From Deltaproteobacteria bacterium (GTDB lineage Bacteria > Bdellovibrionota_B > Oligoflexia > Oligoflexales > Bog-1112), in the NCBI GenBank assembly GCA_020635195.1, contig JACKAG010000015.1, positions 1-51,811 of the forward strand: DNA of 51,811 bases. The letters are read 5' to 3'. A program made the translations under genes and the position numbers. Below, one piece after another: positions 1 to 8,496 of this stretch (position 1 is the first letter of the stretch; each line of letters begins with the position of its first letter). Under the pieces are notes generated by a model, which worked only from the letters and a program-made list of their open reading frames with translations, was not told the origin of the DNA and made no database searches.

Positions 1-346
1 CAAAAACCACTCTCTGATGAAAATTTATCTTACTTATATCTGCCCCTTGAAGCAACCAGCGCAACTCTCTTGCCAAAATTTCTCTGTATTTCTCATTACG
101 GAGATATTTCCAGCGAAAACGATCTTTTTCCAGAACTTTTCCCCACATGGCAAATCCTGTCTGGTCCCAGTAAAGAAAGCGAACAGATCTCCTGCTTCTG
201 TTGAAAAAAACAAACAGAGATTTATCTGCTGTCGGACTCAGATTCATACTATGCTTGACAATGAGAGACAACCCTTTGCTTTGTTTACGAAAGTCCACAG
301 CATGGCTTGCTACATAAATCTTACTAAAGCAGCTGATGTCTTTCAT
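1..346 (-). CDS. tnpB: IS66-family TnpB (partial, runs off window start)
   Basis: Open reading frame on the minus strand that is continuous from the ATG at 346 to the left edge, giving about 115 residues. It shows the TnpB core of IS66 elements: an N-terminal VDFRKQSKGLS stretch and the diagnostic LYWDQTGFAMWGKVLEK segment near residues 56-72. Its ATG overlaps the TGA of tnpA in an ATGA, which implies translational coupling. TnpB is an accessory protein needed for IS66 transposition; the tnpC transposase would lie outside the window. The C-terminus is not visible. Confidence 0.88.
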   Translation of the reverse strand, partial: MKDISCFSKIYVASHAVDFRKQSKGLSLIVKHSMNLSPTADKSLFVFFNRSRRSVRFLYWDQTGFAMWGKVLEKDRFRWKYLRNEKYREILARELRWLLQGADISKINFHQRVVF

Positions 347-633
347 AATGGCACCTCAATTCTGGCACCATAGCTGGTCATCACTACAAGTTTCGCTGTG
401 GTAGCCGGATATTTATGGTGATATTTTTTTACCTCCTCAGACTGATCGCTGTGTATTTCGACGAAATTTACGTTATGATCTGATTCAGCTTTTTTTCTGC
501 GAAATTTTCGCACCCAATAGCCCATACGGTTAGGATTGATTTTATTGTTCCTTGCATATTCACTCTGCGGTAATCCTGATTTTTGCCAGTCATCAACTAT
601 CGATTTCCATTCGGATTCACTGAGAATATTCAT
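343..633 (-). CDS. tnpA: IS66-family TnpA accessory protein
   Basis: A 96-residue helix-turn-helix protein of the IS66 TnpA type: an N-terminal WKSIVDDWQKSGLPQSEYAR helix region, then a basic NRMGYWVRKFRRKK segment. The frame opens at 675, but the ATG at 633 is chosen because a GGAG ribosome site lies about 8 bases upstream and the protein then begins MNILSESEW, as IS66 TnpA proteins usually do. It overlaps tnpB by 4 bases. Together these are the promoter-proximal part of an IS66 element whose end lies near 762. Confidence 0.85.
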   Translation of the reverse strand: MNILSESEWKSIVDDWQKSGLPQSEYARNNKINPNRMGYWVRKFRRKKAESDHNVNFVEIHSDQSEEVKKYHHKYPATTAKLVVMTSYGARIEVPL

Positions 634-723
634 TACTACTCCATCGTTAATCGAATTAACCACAGAGTAGCCCATATTTAAAATTTGAAAAGACGCTGGT
701 TTATGGATCGCTTACTCAGTTTT

Positions 724-762
724 TGGCTTTGGGCTGATTAGTGCCGGAATGGGGTGATTACC
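724..762 (-). repeat. IS66-type element end next to the MerR stop codon
   Basis: On the minus strand the terminus reads GGTAATCACCCCATTCCGGC and continues with ACTAATCAGCCCA. Near-identical ends occur at 28789-28825 (opposite orientation) and 30242-30291 (same orientation). Its outer edge coincides with the stop codon of the MerR gene at 762, so the IS probably inserted at, or replaced, the 3' end of that gene. Confidence 0.65.
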
Positions 763-1559
763 TAAAACTTCTTCTGAGACGCAAAATACTCCATCGCTTT
801 TGCCATGAATTCGGCCAGATCTTTGTGATGCGGATCAAGCTGCTTTCTATACACAGGATGAGCTCGATAAAGATCTGCCATCGCTAAGTACACCACAGGA
901 GACATGTAATGAAACTCTTTTGCGTGTTCGTAGTGACCTTTTAGGACAGCTTGAACAGCCTTCGACTCAGGTTTATCCCCTGCTTGCAGAAGTTTCGACA
1001 CATCGCTTAAAAATCCATTTGCTTTATCGTTAAATGCTTGCCAATCATCTTTGGTCCAATCGGCTTTGGATTTATCCTGACGAGTGCTTTGCAAAACAAT
1101 TTCTTGAGCCTCTTCCAAGTCTTTGGTGACTTCGTCTTTTTTAACAAGGTGATAGGTATCTTTTCCTGCTCCGCCAATCCAATCCTGAAATCCTTTATAT
1201 ATGCTTGTATCTTCCATAGACTGCTCTCCTTTTAAATCCTTGATAGTTTCTTGGATGGTGCAAATCAGCTGATTGGTTCTTTCGATTTGTTTTTTAAGTT
1301 TTCTTTCATGCTCCTGCAGGGCCGAAATCCGGTCAAATTCTTTTGCATTGATCACTTCTTTGATAGCATCGAGCTTAAAACCCAGCTCCCGGAAAAAGAG
1401 GATCTGCTGCAGGGCTAAGAGCTGCTCTTTTTCGTAGTAGCGATAATTGTTCTCCTCCCCATAATAGGCAGGCTTCAAAAGCCCCTGCTCGTCGTACCAG
1501 TGAAGGGTGCGGACGCTGATTCCGGAAAGGTCAGCTAACTTTTTTGCGGTATAGGCCAT
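762..1559 (-). CDS. MerR-family regulator with TipAS-like drug-binding domain
   Basis: A 265-residue cytoplasmic transcription regulator. The N-terminal MerR winged helix is clear (ISVRTLHWYDEQGLLKP, then RYYEKEQLLALQQI), followed by a coiled-coil dimerisation helix (about residues 75-115) and a C-terminal all-helical TipAS-like domain ending PHHKDLAEFMAKAMEYF. Proteins of this TipA/Mta type bind lipophilic drugs and untwist long-spacer promoters. The start at 1559 is preferred over the upstream in-frame codon because AGGAGA precedes it at 7-8 bases. The IS66 end touches the stop codon, so the last few residues may be altered. Probably self-regulated through the promoter at 1604-1634. Confidence 0.85.
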   Translation of the reverse strand: MAYTAKKLADLSGISVRTLHWYDEQGLLKPAYYGEENNYRYYEKEQLLALQQILFFRELGFKLDAIKEVINAKEFDRISALQEHERKLKKQIERTNQLICTIQETIKDLKGEQSMEDTSIYKGFQDWIGGAGKDTYHLVKKDEVTKDLEEAQEIVLQSTRQDKSKADWTKDDWQAFNDKANGFLSDVSKLLQAGDKPESKAVQAVLKGHYEHAKEFHYMSPVVYLAMADLYRAHPVYRKQLDPHHKDLAEFMAKAMEYFASQKKF

Positions 1560-1603
1560 ACTTGTCTCCTCTTGGTTGATAGTGGTCTGTTCCGGCAGGT
1601 CCC

Positions 1604-1634
1604 AAGCTAAAGTATGACGTAACGTGAGAGTCAA
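1604..1634 (-). promoter_or_regulatory. MerR-type promoter with 19-bp spacer and internal dyad
   Basis: On the minus strand a TTGACT -35 hexamer (1634-1629) is separated by 19 bases from a TAGCTT -10 (1609-1604), and the spacer begins CTCACGTTACGTCA, which contains an ACGT-T-ACGT dyad. Overlong spacers with a dyad are the hallmark of MerR-controlled promoters. It lies 45 bp upstream of the MerR start, so autoregulation is the natural reading. Confidence 0.7.
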
Positions 1635-1670
1635 ACGAATATGTCAAGAAAAGTGTAAGAGGGTACATAA

Positions 1671-3226
1671 TACTTAGCTTTCGCACTTAAGACTGACCAA
1701 ACCCTTCGCAACCTTTGTCTGGCTTGACTTTCAGACCAAAAAGAAGATCCGAGAGCCAGATAGAGGTAAAGCACAGAGTCAGAATCTCTGAAGTCACAAA
1801 ACCACTTGAAAAATAAGAAAAATCCCGGATAATGGTAATCTTCCACAACCACCAAAACCGGGATTTACATGGGTCAACGTAACATATCTTCTGGCATCAA
1901 GCTATCAGAAATTCCGAATCTGCTGGGGCAATACAGTCGTGTCCGCCGGGAAGTAGCGGCATCTGTGCAGCTCTATGTGGTGGCTTTGATGCTGACGGGG
2001 TACCAGAAAAGTCTGACGGATATGGCAAAGGTGACCGGATCCTCCATTGACTCATTCTCCCGGATGCTGGCAAACCCCTCAGTGGGTGAAAAACTTCAGG
2101 CAGCACTGAACCGCCATATCCGCCGGGTAATATCTGCAAAAAAACGCACAGGAAAAAAAGTGTCTGTTCATATTATCATCGACTCTACAGTGATACCGAG
2201 AGTCGGCCGCAACGTTGAGAACACCTCTTTTTACCATTCTGCATCCGGAAAAATTCGGGGGCACCGGCTCACAAATATCAGCCTTCTGCTGAACGGCGAA
2301 TTTTTTATTCCTCTGGCTTCTCTTCCTCAATATACAAAGAAATATGCCCGGTCTTTGGGTCTCTGTTATCAGACAGAGACGGAGATGCTGCAGGAGTGGA
2401 TGCGAGTGAATATGAATGACCTGCTCCATCAAATGGCCCAGATGGCGGTTCCTGCCCAGGATATTACTTTTCTGCTCGATGCCGGTTATGATACCCAGTC
2501 AGTCCAACAGGAGATTCTGCAATATAACTGTCATTTCAATATGATGATTAAATGTTCCCGATCTGTAGGAGGAAGACAAGTCGACAAATATTTCAGACAA
2601 AATCGCTATCTGGCATGGAGCTCCATCCGTCTGAACAAGAAAATATCCGGGAAAACAAAGCGGAGAGAGTTCCGCATCAGAGTATCCACAGAGGTGCAGC
2701 TCAAAGGAGTAGGACCTGTTGTCGCGGTATGCTCAGAAAAAGTCGTCAAGGGTCGACGAAACCCCCGCCGTTATCTTGTCAGCAGTCGGAAATCTTCTTC
2801 CGGACGAAATATTTTGCTGAATTATTCTTTGCGCTGGTCCGTAGAAACTTGGCATAAAATTATGAAGCAGGACTACGGATGGAATGATGGATCTGTTCAT
2901 CATTTTCGTTCTATGGAGAATCATCTGAAATTATGCCATCTGGCCTATTTGTGCCATCTGATCAATTATCGTTCCATGCCTTGCCAAAAAACCAGTGTGA
3001 CATCTTTTGTTGCCTACAGCACAGTTAAATCGGCACGACTTCTGGTTACACAGGCTGGCGGAATGGAAGCGCTCGATGATGAGATCAGATCTATGAAAAA
3101 AGGTATTTTTTATCATGGAGCATAATCAGATGATGTCCGGATCGAAGGTCAAAAAATGAACGATTTAAGGTGGAAATAAATGCATCAAATCGAGTTTTTT
3201 GAATCGATAAGTGCGAAAGCTAAGTA
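1671..3226 (+). mobile_element. IS4-superfamily insertion sequence, complete
   Basis: Perfect 19-bp terminal inverted repeats bound the element: TACTTAGCTTTCGCACTTA at 1671-1689 and its reverse complement at 3208-3226. The single transposase gene fills most of the 1556 bp. No exact target duplication could be found in the flanks (gggtacataa on the left, atataatgat on the right). The right end is 15 bp from the stop of the interrupted dehydratase gene. Confidence 0.88.
1869..3125 (+). CDS. IS4-superfamily DDE transposase
   Basis: A 418-residue transposase that appears intact. Acidic catalytic residues are visible in VHIIIDSTVIPR (first Asp) and ITFLLDAGYDT (second Asp). The third region matches the IS4 Y-2-R-3-E-6-K signature exactly: YSLRWSVETWHKIMK. 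The protein is bounded on both sides by the 19-bp inverted repeats at 1671 and 3208, with about 180 bp and 80 bp of non-coding ends. Probably active or recently active; assignment to IS4 versus the related IS701 group cannot be settled by eye. Confidence 0.88.
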   Translation: MGQRNISSGIKLSEIPNLLGQYSRVRREVAASVQLYVVALMLTGYQKSLTDMAKVTGSSIDSFSRMLANPSVGEKLQAALNRHIRRVISAKKRTGKKVSVHIIIDSTVIPRVGRNVENTSFYHSASGKIRGHRLTNISLLLNGEFFIPLASLPQYTKKYARSLGLCYQTETEMLQEWMRVNMNDLLHQMAQMAVPAQDITFLLDAGYDTQSVQQEILQYNCHFNMMIKCSRSVGGRQVDKYFRQNRYLAWSSIRLNKKISGKTKRREFRIRVSTEVQLKGVGPVVAVCSEKVVKGRRNPRRYLVSSRKSSSGRNILLNYSLRWSVETWHKIMKQDYGWNDGSVHHFRSMENHLKLCHLAYLCHLINYRSMPCQKTSVTSFVAYSTVKSARLLVTQAGGMEALDDEIRSMKKGIFYHGA

Positions 3227-3540
3227 ATATAATGATGGTAACTATCTACTTTTTCCCGTCTGTTTAACCCATGTCTGGACGTCTGTATTGCTGCCACAAA
3301 ACAGTAAGACAGTCCTCTTGCCTCTGAATTTTTCAGGGTATCGGGTCAGCGTCGCGATGCCTGCTGCACACGCCGGCTCCACAAGCATACGAAACTCTGA
3401 GAAAATGGTTTTCATTGCATGAACCAGATCCTGATCACTGATAAGGAGAAGCTCATCAATATATTTTTTGCACACCGCCAGACTATAAGGCAGGGTGACA
3501 GGTGACCCCAGACTGTCAGCGATAGTGGAGACCTTATCTA

Positions 3541-5219
3541 GTTGCTGGCGCGAAATTCAAAAACCACTTGTTTTAAAGGGTTAAGTTCATGTTTGATTTC
3601 ATAGAGGTGCAATCATGACAATTCTTCTCATTTCTCCACAGGCGCTCAGGCGGAATTTCTTATTTTCCCTTTTTGATGTCTGATTATCTGCCGAAGGTTG
3701 AATCCCCCTATTGCTGTATAACCAGCTCCAAGTGTGGTCTCGTCGGATTTCATACGGCTTTTTCCCAGTTGCCCTCCATGTTTTGCATGACCAATCAACG
3801 CTTCCAAACCAGAACGGCGGTCCCTGAGAGCTGCAAATAATTCGTCTTCCATATCTTCCATCTGAAATCCCAGACAAGCATTCTTTATGTCTGTAATATG
3901 TGCCATATTGGCGTATGAAAAATATGACTTGTCGGTGCACATAGAGTCTATTTTTACATCTTTGAACAAGCCGGAATGTTCCTGTATCATAGGAAGCACA
4001 GAGGCTGCATCTTCCATTCGGATTGATGTGCATTTCCCGACAAATAAGAGATTTCCTCCGATTCGGGCCAATTGATAAACTCGGCCAAATTCCACCTCTT
4101 TTCCGACTTTCCCCTTTTTTATGCAGCATACCTCCTGAGCATGCCACGACAGTATTTTTCCGGGTTTCATTGTGTGATATCGAATAAAATGAGCAACGTC
4201 CAGCAAGTATCTTTTTCCATTGCTGACGATCTGATCGGTGATTTTTCTGATATTCCATGGCATTTTCTGAAGCGTCTTTGAGTCTAACTTTTCCAGCAGC
4301 TCTAACACTGGATATATCTGTTTTTTGACTTCTTTGTGAAGATCCCTGAATATCTCTCTCTTTTTCTCTATAACTGTATTTTTGGCAGTAAAGTAATATT
4401 CTTTTGCTTTTGATATGATGTTTTTCAGGTCGATTTTTACATTCTGGAATGATTCTGACCCTTCTTTTTTTAACCACTCCAGTATATTGTATGATTTTTT
4501 TGCTAATTTTTTCATCAGCACTGAATCCGATGGATACGAAATATTGGCTTCCTGTACTGTTGAGTCTATGTCCACATCTCTGGGATCGGCAAAGCCGAGA
4601 TCTACAGCCAGAGCTGCGAAGGAATTGGCTATCTGTCGTTTTGTCTCGGAATCCAATCGATTGCGAAACTCTTCTATTTTCGTATGATCTGGACAATTCC
4701 AACGATCCACACTTCCATAGCCGCAAAATATTCTGGCTGCCGCGTTGTCTTCTATATCGTATTCCGTTTCTCGGTCGGTCATATCGTAGAGCATTTGCAA
4801 CAAAAAAGCCCCTAAGTGAATTCTTAACGTGAGGCGTCTCCCGAGGTGCAGACAGCCTTTTTTGGTTGTTTTTTTGAGATCTGGAATAACCATTTCGGCG
4901 ATGGCCTGCCAGGGAATCACCTGTGCAAGCGTTATCAAGGGGTGTGCTTTCGATACAGAAATCGTAACTGATTGCCCCTTTACTCTGCCGGACAATCCGG
5001 AGTAACATATGCTCATTATGATGCCCTTTGGTTTTTTTCTTCATACACATGAGGGCATCATAATTTTATTAAATTTGCATCTTAATTTTATATTTCCCCC
5101 GATATCAACTGGTTACGTTGGCGTATATCCCGCATGGCGCAGATAAGAAACAACTGATATTTTATATGGTGACAAATAGTATCCGGTTAGCATGAGATTT
5201 TGAATTTCGCGCCAGCGAC
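3541..5219 (-). mobile_element. Complete DDE insertion sequence with 6-bp target duplication
   Basis: The ends are 22-bp inverted repeats with one mismatch, GTTGCTGGCGCGAAATTC... at 3541-3562 and its complement at 5198-5219. Direct TATCTA copies flank it at 3535-3540 and 5220-5225. It contains one transposase gene on the minus strand and splits a PLP enzyme gene. The near-perfect ends and duplication suggest a recent insertion. Confidence 0.9.
3646..5016 (-). CDS. DDE transposase (IS5/IS1182-like)
   Basis: A 456-residue transposase with a first catalytic region VDIDSTVQEANISYPSD, a long coiled helical insert (about residues 170-260), a second acidic region KIDSMCTDKSYFS and a C-terminal R-3-E-6-K block, RRSGLEALIGHAKHGG. 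The family is recognisable as an IS4/IS5-clan DDE enzyme; the exact ISfinder subgroup is not assignable by eye. A longer overlapping frame (3599-5050) in a different register is only a shadow. The gene lies wholly inside the 22-bp inverted repeats. Confidence 0.85.
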   Translation of the reverse strand: MSICYSGLSGRVKGQSVTISVSKAHPLITLAQVIPWQAIAEMVIPDLKKTTKKGCLHLGRRLTLRIHLGAFLLQMLYDMTDRETEYDIEDNAAARIFCGYGSVDRWNCPDHTKIEEFRNRLDSETKRQIANSFAALAVDLGFADPRDVDIDSTVQEANISYPSDSVLMKKLAKKSYNILEWLKKEGSESFQNVKIDLKNIISKAKEYYFTAKNTVIEKKREIFRDLHKEVKKQIYPVLELLEKLDSKTLQKMPWNIRKITDQIVSNGKRYLLDVAHFIRYHTMKPGKILSWHAQEVCCIKKGKVGKEVEFGRVYQLARIGGNLLFVGKCTSIRMEDAASVLPMIQEHSGLFKDVKIDSMCTDKSYFSYANMAHITDIKNACLGFQMEDMEDELFAALRDRRSGLEALIGHAKHGGQLGKSRMKSDETTLGAGYTAIGGFNLRQIIRHQKGKIRNSA

Positions 5220-6028
5220 TATCTAGCCTGACTGTTTTATCAACCTTCAGGCTCTGATGCAAAGCATCCGCTCCTTCAGGCTCCACAGCTATAATTTTTG
5301 TACCCACGGTGAGGGGGTGCTGCTTTAACCCGGCAGCAACGCCACTGCACAAACCTCCACCACCCACAGAAATCACGATCTGATCAAAACCAGAGGGAAT
5401 CTGTTCAACCAACTCCAGAGCCAGCGAACCATGCCCCAGGGTCATCCCATACCCCTCAAAGGGATGGAAAAAGAACATGCCCTTTTCCTGCTTCAGGGAT
5501 TCAGCCTTTTCAAAAGCTTTGTGAACATCTTCACAAATGATGGTCTCAGCCCCAAGCTCTCTGATTTTCTGCAACCTGAAAGGATTAGCAGAGGCCGGAA
5601 GGCAAACTGTTGCTTTTGCACCAATCTTTTTCGCTATATAGGCAAGGGAGATTCCATGGTTTCCTGCACTCACTGTCACCAGGCCGTTCTTTTTTTCGTC
5701 CTGACTTAATACCTGGGAAACAGTCAATCCCCCTCTGGGTTTAAAACTTCCTGCATACTGAAGAAGCTCCAGCTTGATAAATATTTCAGCATCAGAACCG
5801 AGAATCTTGTCCTTCAGCTCTCCCTCCCAGGAGATGACCGGAGTCTTCTTAAGAAGTGATTTAATTTTATAGTAGTTTTCCGTGACCTCCTGAAGAGAAG
5901 GTACCAGCTCATTGGCAGTTTCCTTGTCGAAGCTCAATTGAGATTCTCCCCATCCAAAGTTAGCACTGCAAGTCTAAGACCACCTGGCAGGGAGGCAAGG
6001 TCACGGGTGCATTTTTCACGCTTCTGCT

Positions 6029-6115
6029 GGTGTCAGGCGCACGGAGGTAATTAACTCTGATACCAAATTCAGACAGATCGCTCGCCAGAACCTTTGTCAT
6101 CCGGATCAGCACACC
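6029..6115 (-). pseudogene. Short-chain dehydrogenase fragment
   Basis: The minus strand encodes about 28 residues, including RMTKVLASDLSEFGIRVN, which closely resembles the helix-plus-strand after the catalytic YxxxK of classical short-chain dehydrogenases (the usual ending is GIRVNAVAPG). No Rossmann N-terminus or catalytic tyrosine is nearby, and the segment slightly overlaps the 3' end of the LD-carboxypeptidase frame. It is read as a relic trapped between the PLP enzyme and the carboxypeptidase. Confidence 0.4.
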
Positions 6116-7038
6116 CCTTCCCGAATTGATAAGATCCAGGAAGTATTTTTTCGAAACAACTGACACCGACCACCCTGCAGAACAGGCATATTTCTTTCCC
6201 CGTGACCTGTTTGTGAAGTCCTGAACACCGGTATTCTGACTCTGCTTGTGAAATCAACCAAAGCTTCTTCAAGCAAACTTATCTCTCCGGCATACTCTGG
6301 CGGAAGAATAAACGTTCCCAAAACCAGAGCCATAACCTGTTTTAACAGACCGGCATGATGCAGATGATCCAGTTTTTCCACGATCTGATACGGGCGAAGC
6401 CCGACATCTTCCAGAAACAAAATACGATCCGAAGTCCCGGGTTGCCAAAATGTACCAATACTTGCCTGAACCAGACTTAAGTTACCACCAATAATGGTGG
6501 CATAAGGGAGTTCATCATCAGATACAGCACATATTGGATTCAGATCATCCAAGCATATTTGATCAGAAAAGCCAAACAACAAGTCTTTCAAAATACCAAC
6601 AGATACCGGATCAATTGATTTATTTGCAATCTGTGATAAATTCGGACCATGGATTGGTATCCATCCCCATTTATCCGCAAAAAAAAGCTCAAGACACGTA
6701 ACATCACTGAATCCGATAAATAATTTCTGAGCATGAGGAGGTTTCTGAGCTGAAAGTTTGTCCAGCAAGCGTGAAGCACCTGTTCCTCCACGAATACACC
6801 AAATTGCCTGTGAATCCCTAGCATCAACAGCGCTCCAAAGCTCCTCGAATCGCTCCTGATCTGAACCTGAGTACAATCCGTCTGCATTCCAGGATGTCCT
6901 TCGAAGTCGCGGTTTCAGCCCCCAGTTTCTCAGAGTTGTCTGTGATTTTTCCATAAGATCAGCACTCACACCGGACGAGGGAGCGACTAATTCAACGATG
7001 TCACCTTTTTTTAAATGCCTTCGAACGGGAATAGTCAT
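6106..7038 (-). CDS. LD-carboxypeptidase (peptidase S66, LdcA/MccF-like)
   Basis: A 310-residue serine peptidase of family S66. These enzymes remove the terminal D-alanine from murein tetrapeptides (LdcA) or cleave microcin C and other amides (MccF). Motifs in order: VELVAPSSGV at the N-terminus, the nucleophile-elbow region RGGTGASRLLDKL, the FSDVTCLELFF block, the glutamate strand ILFLEDVGLRPYQIV, and the C-terminal histidine GHGERNMPVLQGG. There is no signal peptide, so it should act in the cytoplasm. The start overlaps the stop of an upstream fragment in an ATGA. Length is normal for the family and the gene looks intact. Confidence 0.88.
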   Translation of the reverse strand: MTIPVRRHLKKGDIVELVAPSSGVSADLMEKSQTTLRNWGLKPRLRRTSWNADGLYSGSDQERFEELWSAVDARDSQAIWCIRGGTGASRLLDKLSAQKPPHAQKLFIGFSDVTCLELFFADKWGWIPIHGPNLSQIANKSIDPVSVGILKDLLFGFSDQICLDDLNPICAVSDDELPYATIIGGNLSLVQASIGTFWQPGTSDRILFLEDVGLRPYQIVEKLDHLHHAGLLKQVMALVLGTFILPPEYAGEISLLEEALVDFTSRVRIPVFRTSQTGHGERNMPVLQGGRCQLFRKNTSWILSIREGVC

Positions 7039-7157
7039 GCAGCACCCTTCTGATTCAAAAAGCCCGCCAGTAAGCCTGCAATTTTCAGGTACTCAGCCGG
7101 AATATCTCCATAATCATGGAGCGACCACGCGACAGAAACCAAGGTGTAACTGAGAGA
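7035..7157 (-). pseudogene. C-terminal remnant of a gene coupled to the LD-carboxypeptidase
   Basis: A short open stretch ending VAWSLHDYGDIPAEYLKIAG... and stopping in a TGA that overlaps the carboxypeptidase ATG (ATGA). An in-frame TAG lies immediately upstream, so at most about 40 residues remain and no start is evident. The overlap suggests it was once the upstream gene of a two-gene operon. No family is recognised. Confidence 0.35.
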
Positions 7158-7428
7158 CTAGGATAGGATTTCACGGCGTGTACAAAGCAGCCGGCACTCA
7201 AATATATCAATTCTGGACCTCAGTGACACTAACTTAATACAAAGGCAAGATGCTTTAATTTCAGGATGTTTTTTCTGATGGCAAGGTTTCTTCTCTCATC
7301 GCTGAAACAGTCGGCAGCTATCGCAACCGCGTTTTTTCACTTCTTCTCCTCGTCGTATTCAGCAACCAAATTGCTGAGTTCCTCTGATTTGTGCCGGTGT
7401 TGTTTTCATCCCAATGGTTTGAGCTTCA

Positions 7429-7588
7429 GCTTTGTGTCCCCCCGTCGGTGAGTCTGAAAAGCCCGCAGAGAGCCAGCATGCAAGGGCGAGCGGAGCTCGT
7501 TCATCGAAGCCGCTTTAGCGGCGAAGACCCTTGCATGCGTTATGGCGAACGCAGGGCAGACTCACCAACAGACGGGGAAACACAAAGC
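7429..7588. ncRNA. Nested, multi-stem structured element (candidate structured RNA or cruciform)
   Basis: Four nested pairings are visible. GCTTTGTGT (7429-7437) pairs with ACACAAAGC (7580-7588). CCCCGTC (7440-7446) pairs with GACGGGG (7571-7577). GGTGAGTCTG (7447-7456) pairs with CAGACTCACC (7557-7566). GCATGCAAGGG (7476-7486) pairs with CCCTTGCATGC (7528-7538). The innermost arm branches into two hairpins, CGAGC-GGA-GCTCG (7487-7499) and GCCGC-TTTA-GCGGC (7509-7522). No convincing protein is encoded. It lies just upstream of the iterons. Function and transcribed strand are unknown. Confidence 0.55.
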
Positions 7589-7620
7589 GCTGCTTGTGTC
7601 CCTTTTGAGGCCGGGGTGCA

Positions 7621-7745
7621 GGGGCAGAGCCCCGCATTCTGAGCGCAGCCGCGTGAGCGGCTCGAAGCGAAGGCATTTAGACCGCGGAGCGGTCGGTTAA
7701 GCGAGCCATCGGAGGGCGAAGCCTGCAGATGTGCGTAGCGTTCTG
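7621..7745. other. Cluster of small GC-rich hairpins upstream of the iterons
   Basis: Consecutive perfect hairpins: GGGGC-AGA-GCCCC (7621-7633), AGCCGC-GTGA-GCGGCT (7647-7662, a GNRA-type loop), GACCGC-GGA-GCGGTC (7680-7694) and GGC-GAA-GCC (7715-7723). GGCTCG (7659-7664) can also pair with CGAGCC (7702-7707), enclosing the third hairpin. Together with 7429-7588 this makes about 300 bp of folded, non-coding DNA. The rest of 7160-7960 shows no gene. Confidence 0.5.
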
Positions 7746-7964
7746 AAGTGGAGCCCTGATATAGGGCGACCTCCTTATTGAATTTGGTCCTTTTTGGGCA
7801 GTGCGTCCTCTCTCTAAAACGTCTGTTGGGCGTCTCAAGAATGAGTTAATTCCCCGGCTGCCACACAGGACACCGGGAGAGGGACTGCACCGTTTTCTCT
7901 TTCTATCTCTATAACCTCTCTATAGGGTCCGGAAAGCCTTGACCAGCCTGGCTTACAGACCAGT

Positions 7965-8117
7965 TTAGGGGGATGAAACTACTGGATTAGGGGGATGAAA
8001 CTACTGGATTAGGGGGATGAAACTACTGGATTAGGGGGATGAAACTACTGGATTAGGGGGATGAAACTACTGGATTAGGGGGATGAAACTACTGGATTAG
8101 GGGATGAAACTACTGGA
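7965..8117 (+). repeat. Origin iterons: seven tandem 22-bp repeats
   Basis: Six exact copies of the 22-mer TTAGGGGGATGAAACTACTG-GA in tandem (7965-8096), then a seventh copy lacking one G (8097-8117) and a partial eighth from 8118. Spacing equals two helical turns, as expected for initiator-binding iterons. Degenerate copies lie at 10341-10397, next to the 3' end of the rep gene. This is the likely vegetative origin of the replicon. Confidence 0.85.
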
Positions 8118-8490
8118 TTAGGGGGGTAAACAACAGCGCTTGACAATCTAATATAATCTACTCTAATCTGATCTCATGTGAGCCAAGCGAAGCTGGCGTT
8201 TGCTTGTTGGTGCGTAACCCAGTACACAGAGTCATCACGCCCACCAGAGCAAGCAGGAAACAGCATTCTGTATCGAGCCTTGGGCCTGTTTTAGGTGACG
8301 AAGCAGGCTAAGCGTAGGCAGAGAGCTGGTAGGCCGTTAGGGGCTTCGAGATGAGAAAGTGGAAGCAAATAGGATGGAGTTTTGGGCGTATCTGGACTGA
8401 AACAAATTTTAGAGCCCCTGCGAGAAATCCGCAGGCGGGGATCTGGGGGGGTCTTATCCTTCACTGACGGCGGTTGTTGGGGGATAATTC
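8118..8490. other. Probable origin core: AT-rich tract and hairpins
   Basis: Non-coding. Directly after the iterons is an AT-rich tract with a TTGACA hexamer and repeated TCTAAT/ATCTAC words (8140-8175), suitable for strand opening or a promoter. A long imperfect stem follows (TTGCT..TGGTG.CGT with ACG.CACCA..AGCAA, about 8200-8252), then a strong hairpin CCTGCG-AGAAATC-CGCAGG (8417-8435). In IncQ-type origins the iterons are followed by AT-rich DNA and hairpin primase sites; the resemblance is suggestive only. No primase gene is in the window. Confidence 0.45.
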
Positions 8491-8496
8491 TACTCG

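Larger units (their letters stand above)
3242..5937 (-). pseudogene. PLP-dependent threonine dehydratase/serine racemase-like gene, split by an IS
   Basis: The 5' part (5937-5220) encodes a fold-type II PLP enzyme: KTPVISWEGELKDK, the PLP-lysine motif GSFKPRGG, the substrate loop SAGNHGISLAYIAKK and a glycine-rich phosphate loop VGGGGLCSGVAAGLK. The 3' part (3534-3242) encodes the C-terminus, including VEPACAAGIATL, which is typical of threonine dehydratases. The parts are separated by an IS at 3541-5219. Removing the IS plus one copy of the TATCTA duplication restores one frame: LDKVSTIADSLG reads through the junction. The restored protein would be roughly 340 residues, normal for the family. 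A truncated N-terminal product could still be made, without the C-terminal lobe. Confidence 0.87.

Noticed and set aside
1897..2139. Reverse-strand frames inside the IS4 transposase
   Set aside because: They lie wholly within a clear transposase gene and show no ribosome site or family.
3599..5050. A 483-codon open frame overlapping the second transposase
   Set aside because: It is in a different register from the DDE transposase, contains no recognisable domain and has the composition of an off-frame translation.
7391..7642. 83-codon open frame across the structured region
   Set aside because: It reads through the long inverted repeats, has no ribosome site, and its sequence is arginine/serine-rich noise.
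7965..8117. CRISPR array
   Set aside because: The 22-bp units are directly tandem with no spacers, so they are iterons or another tandem repeat.
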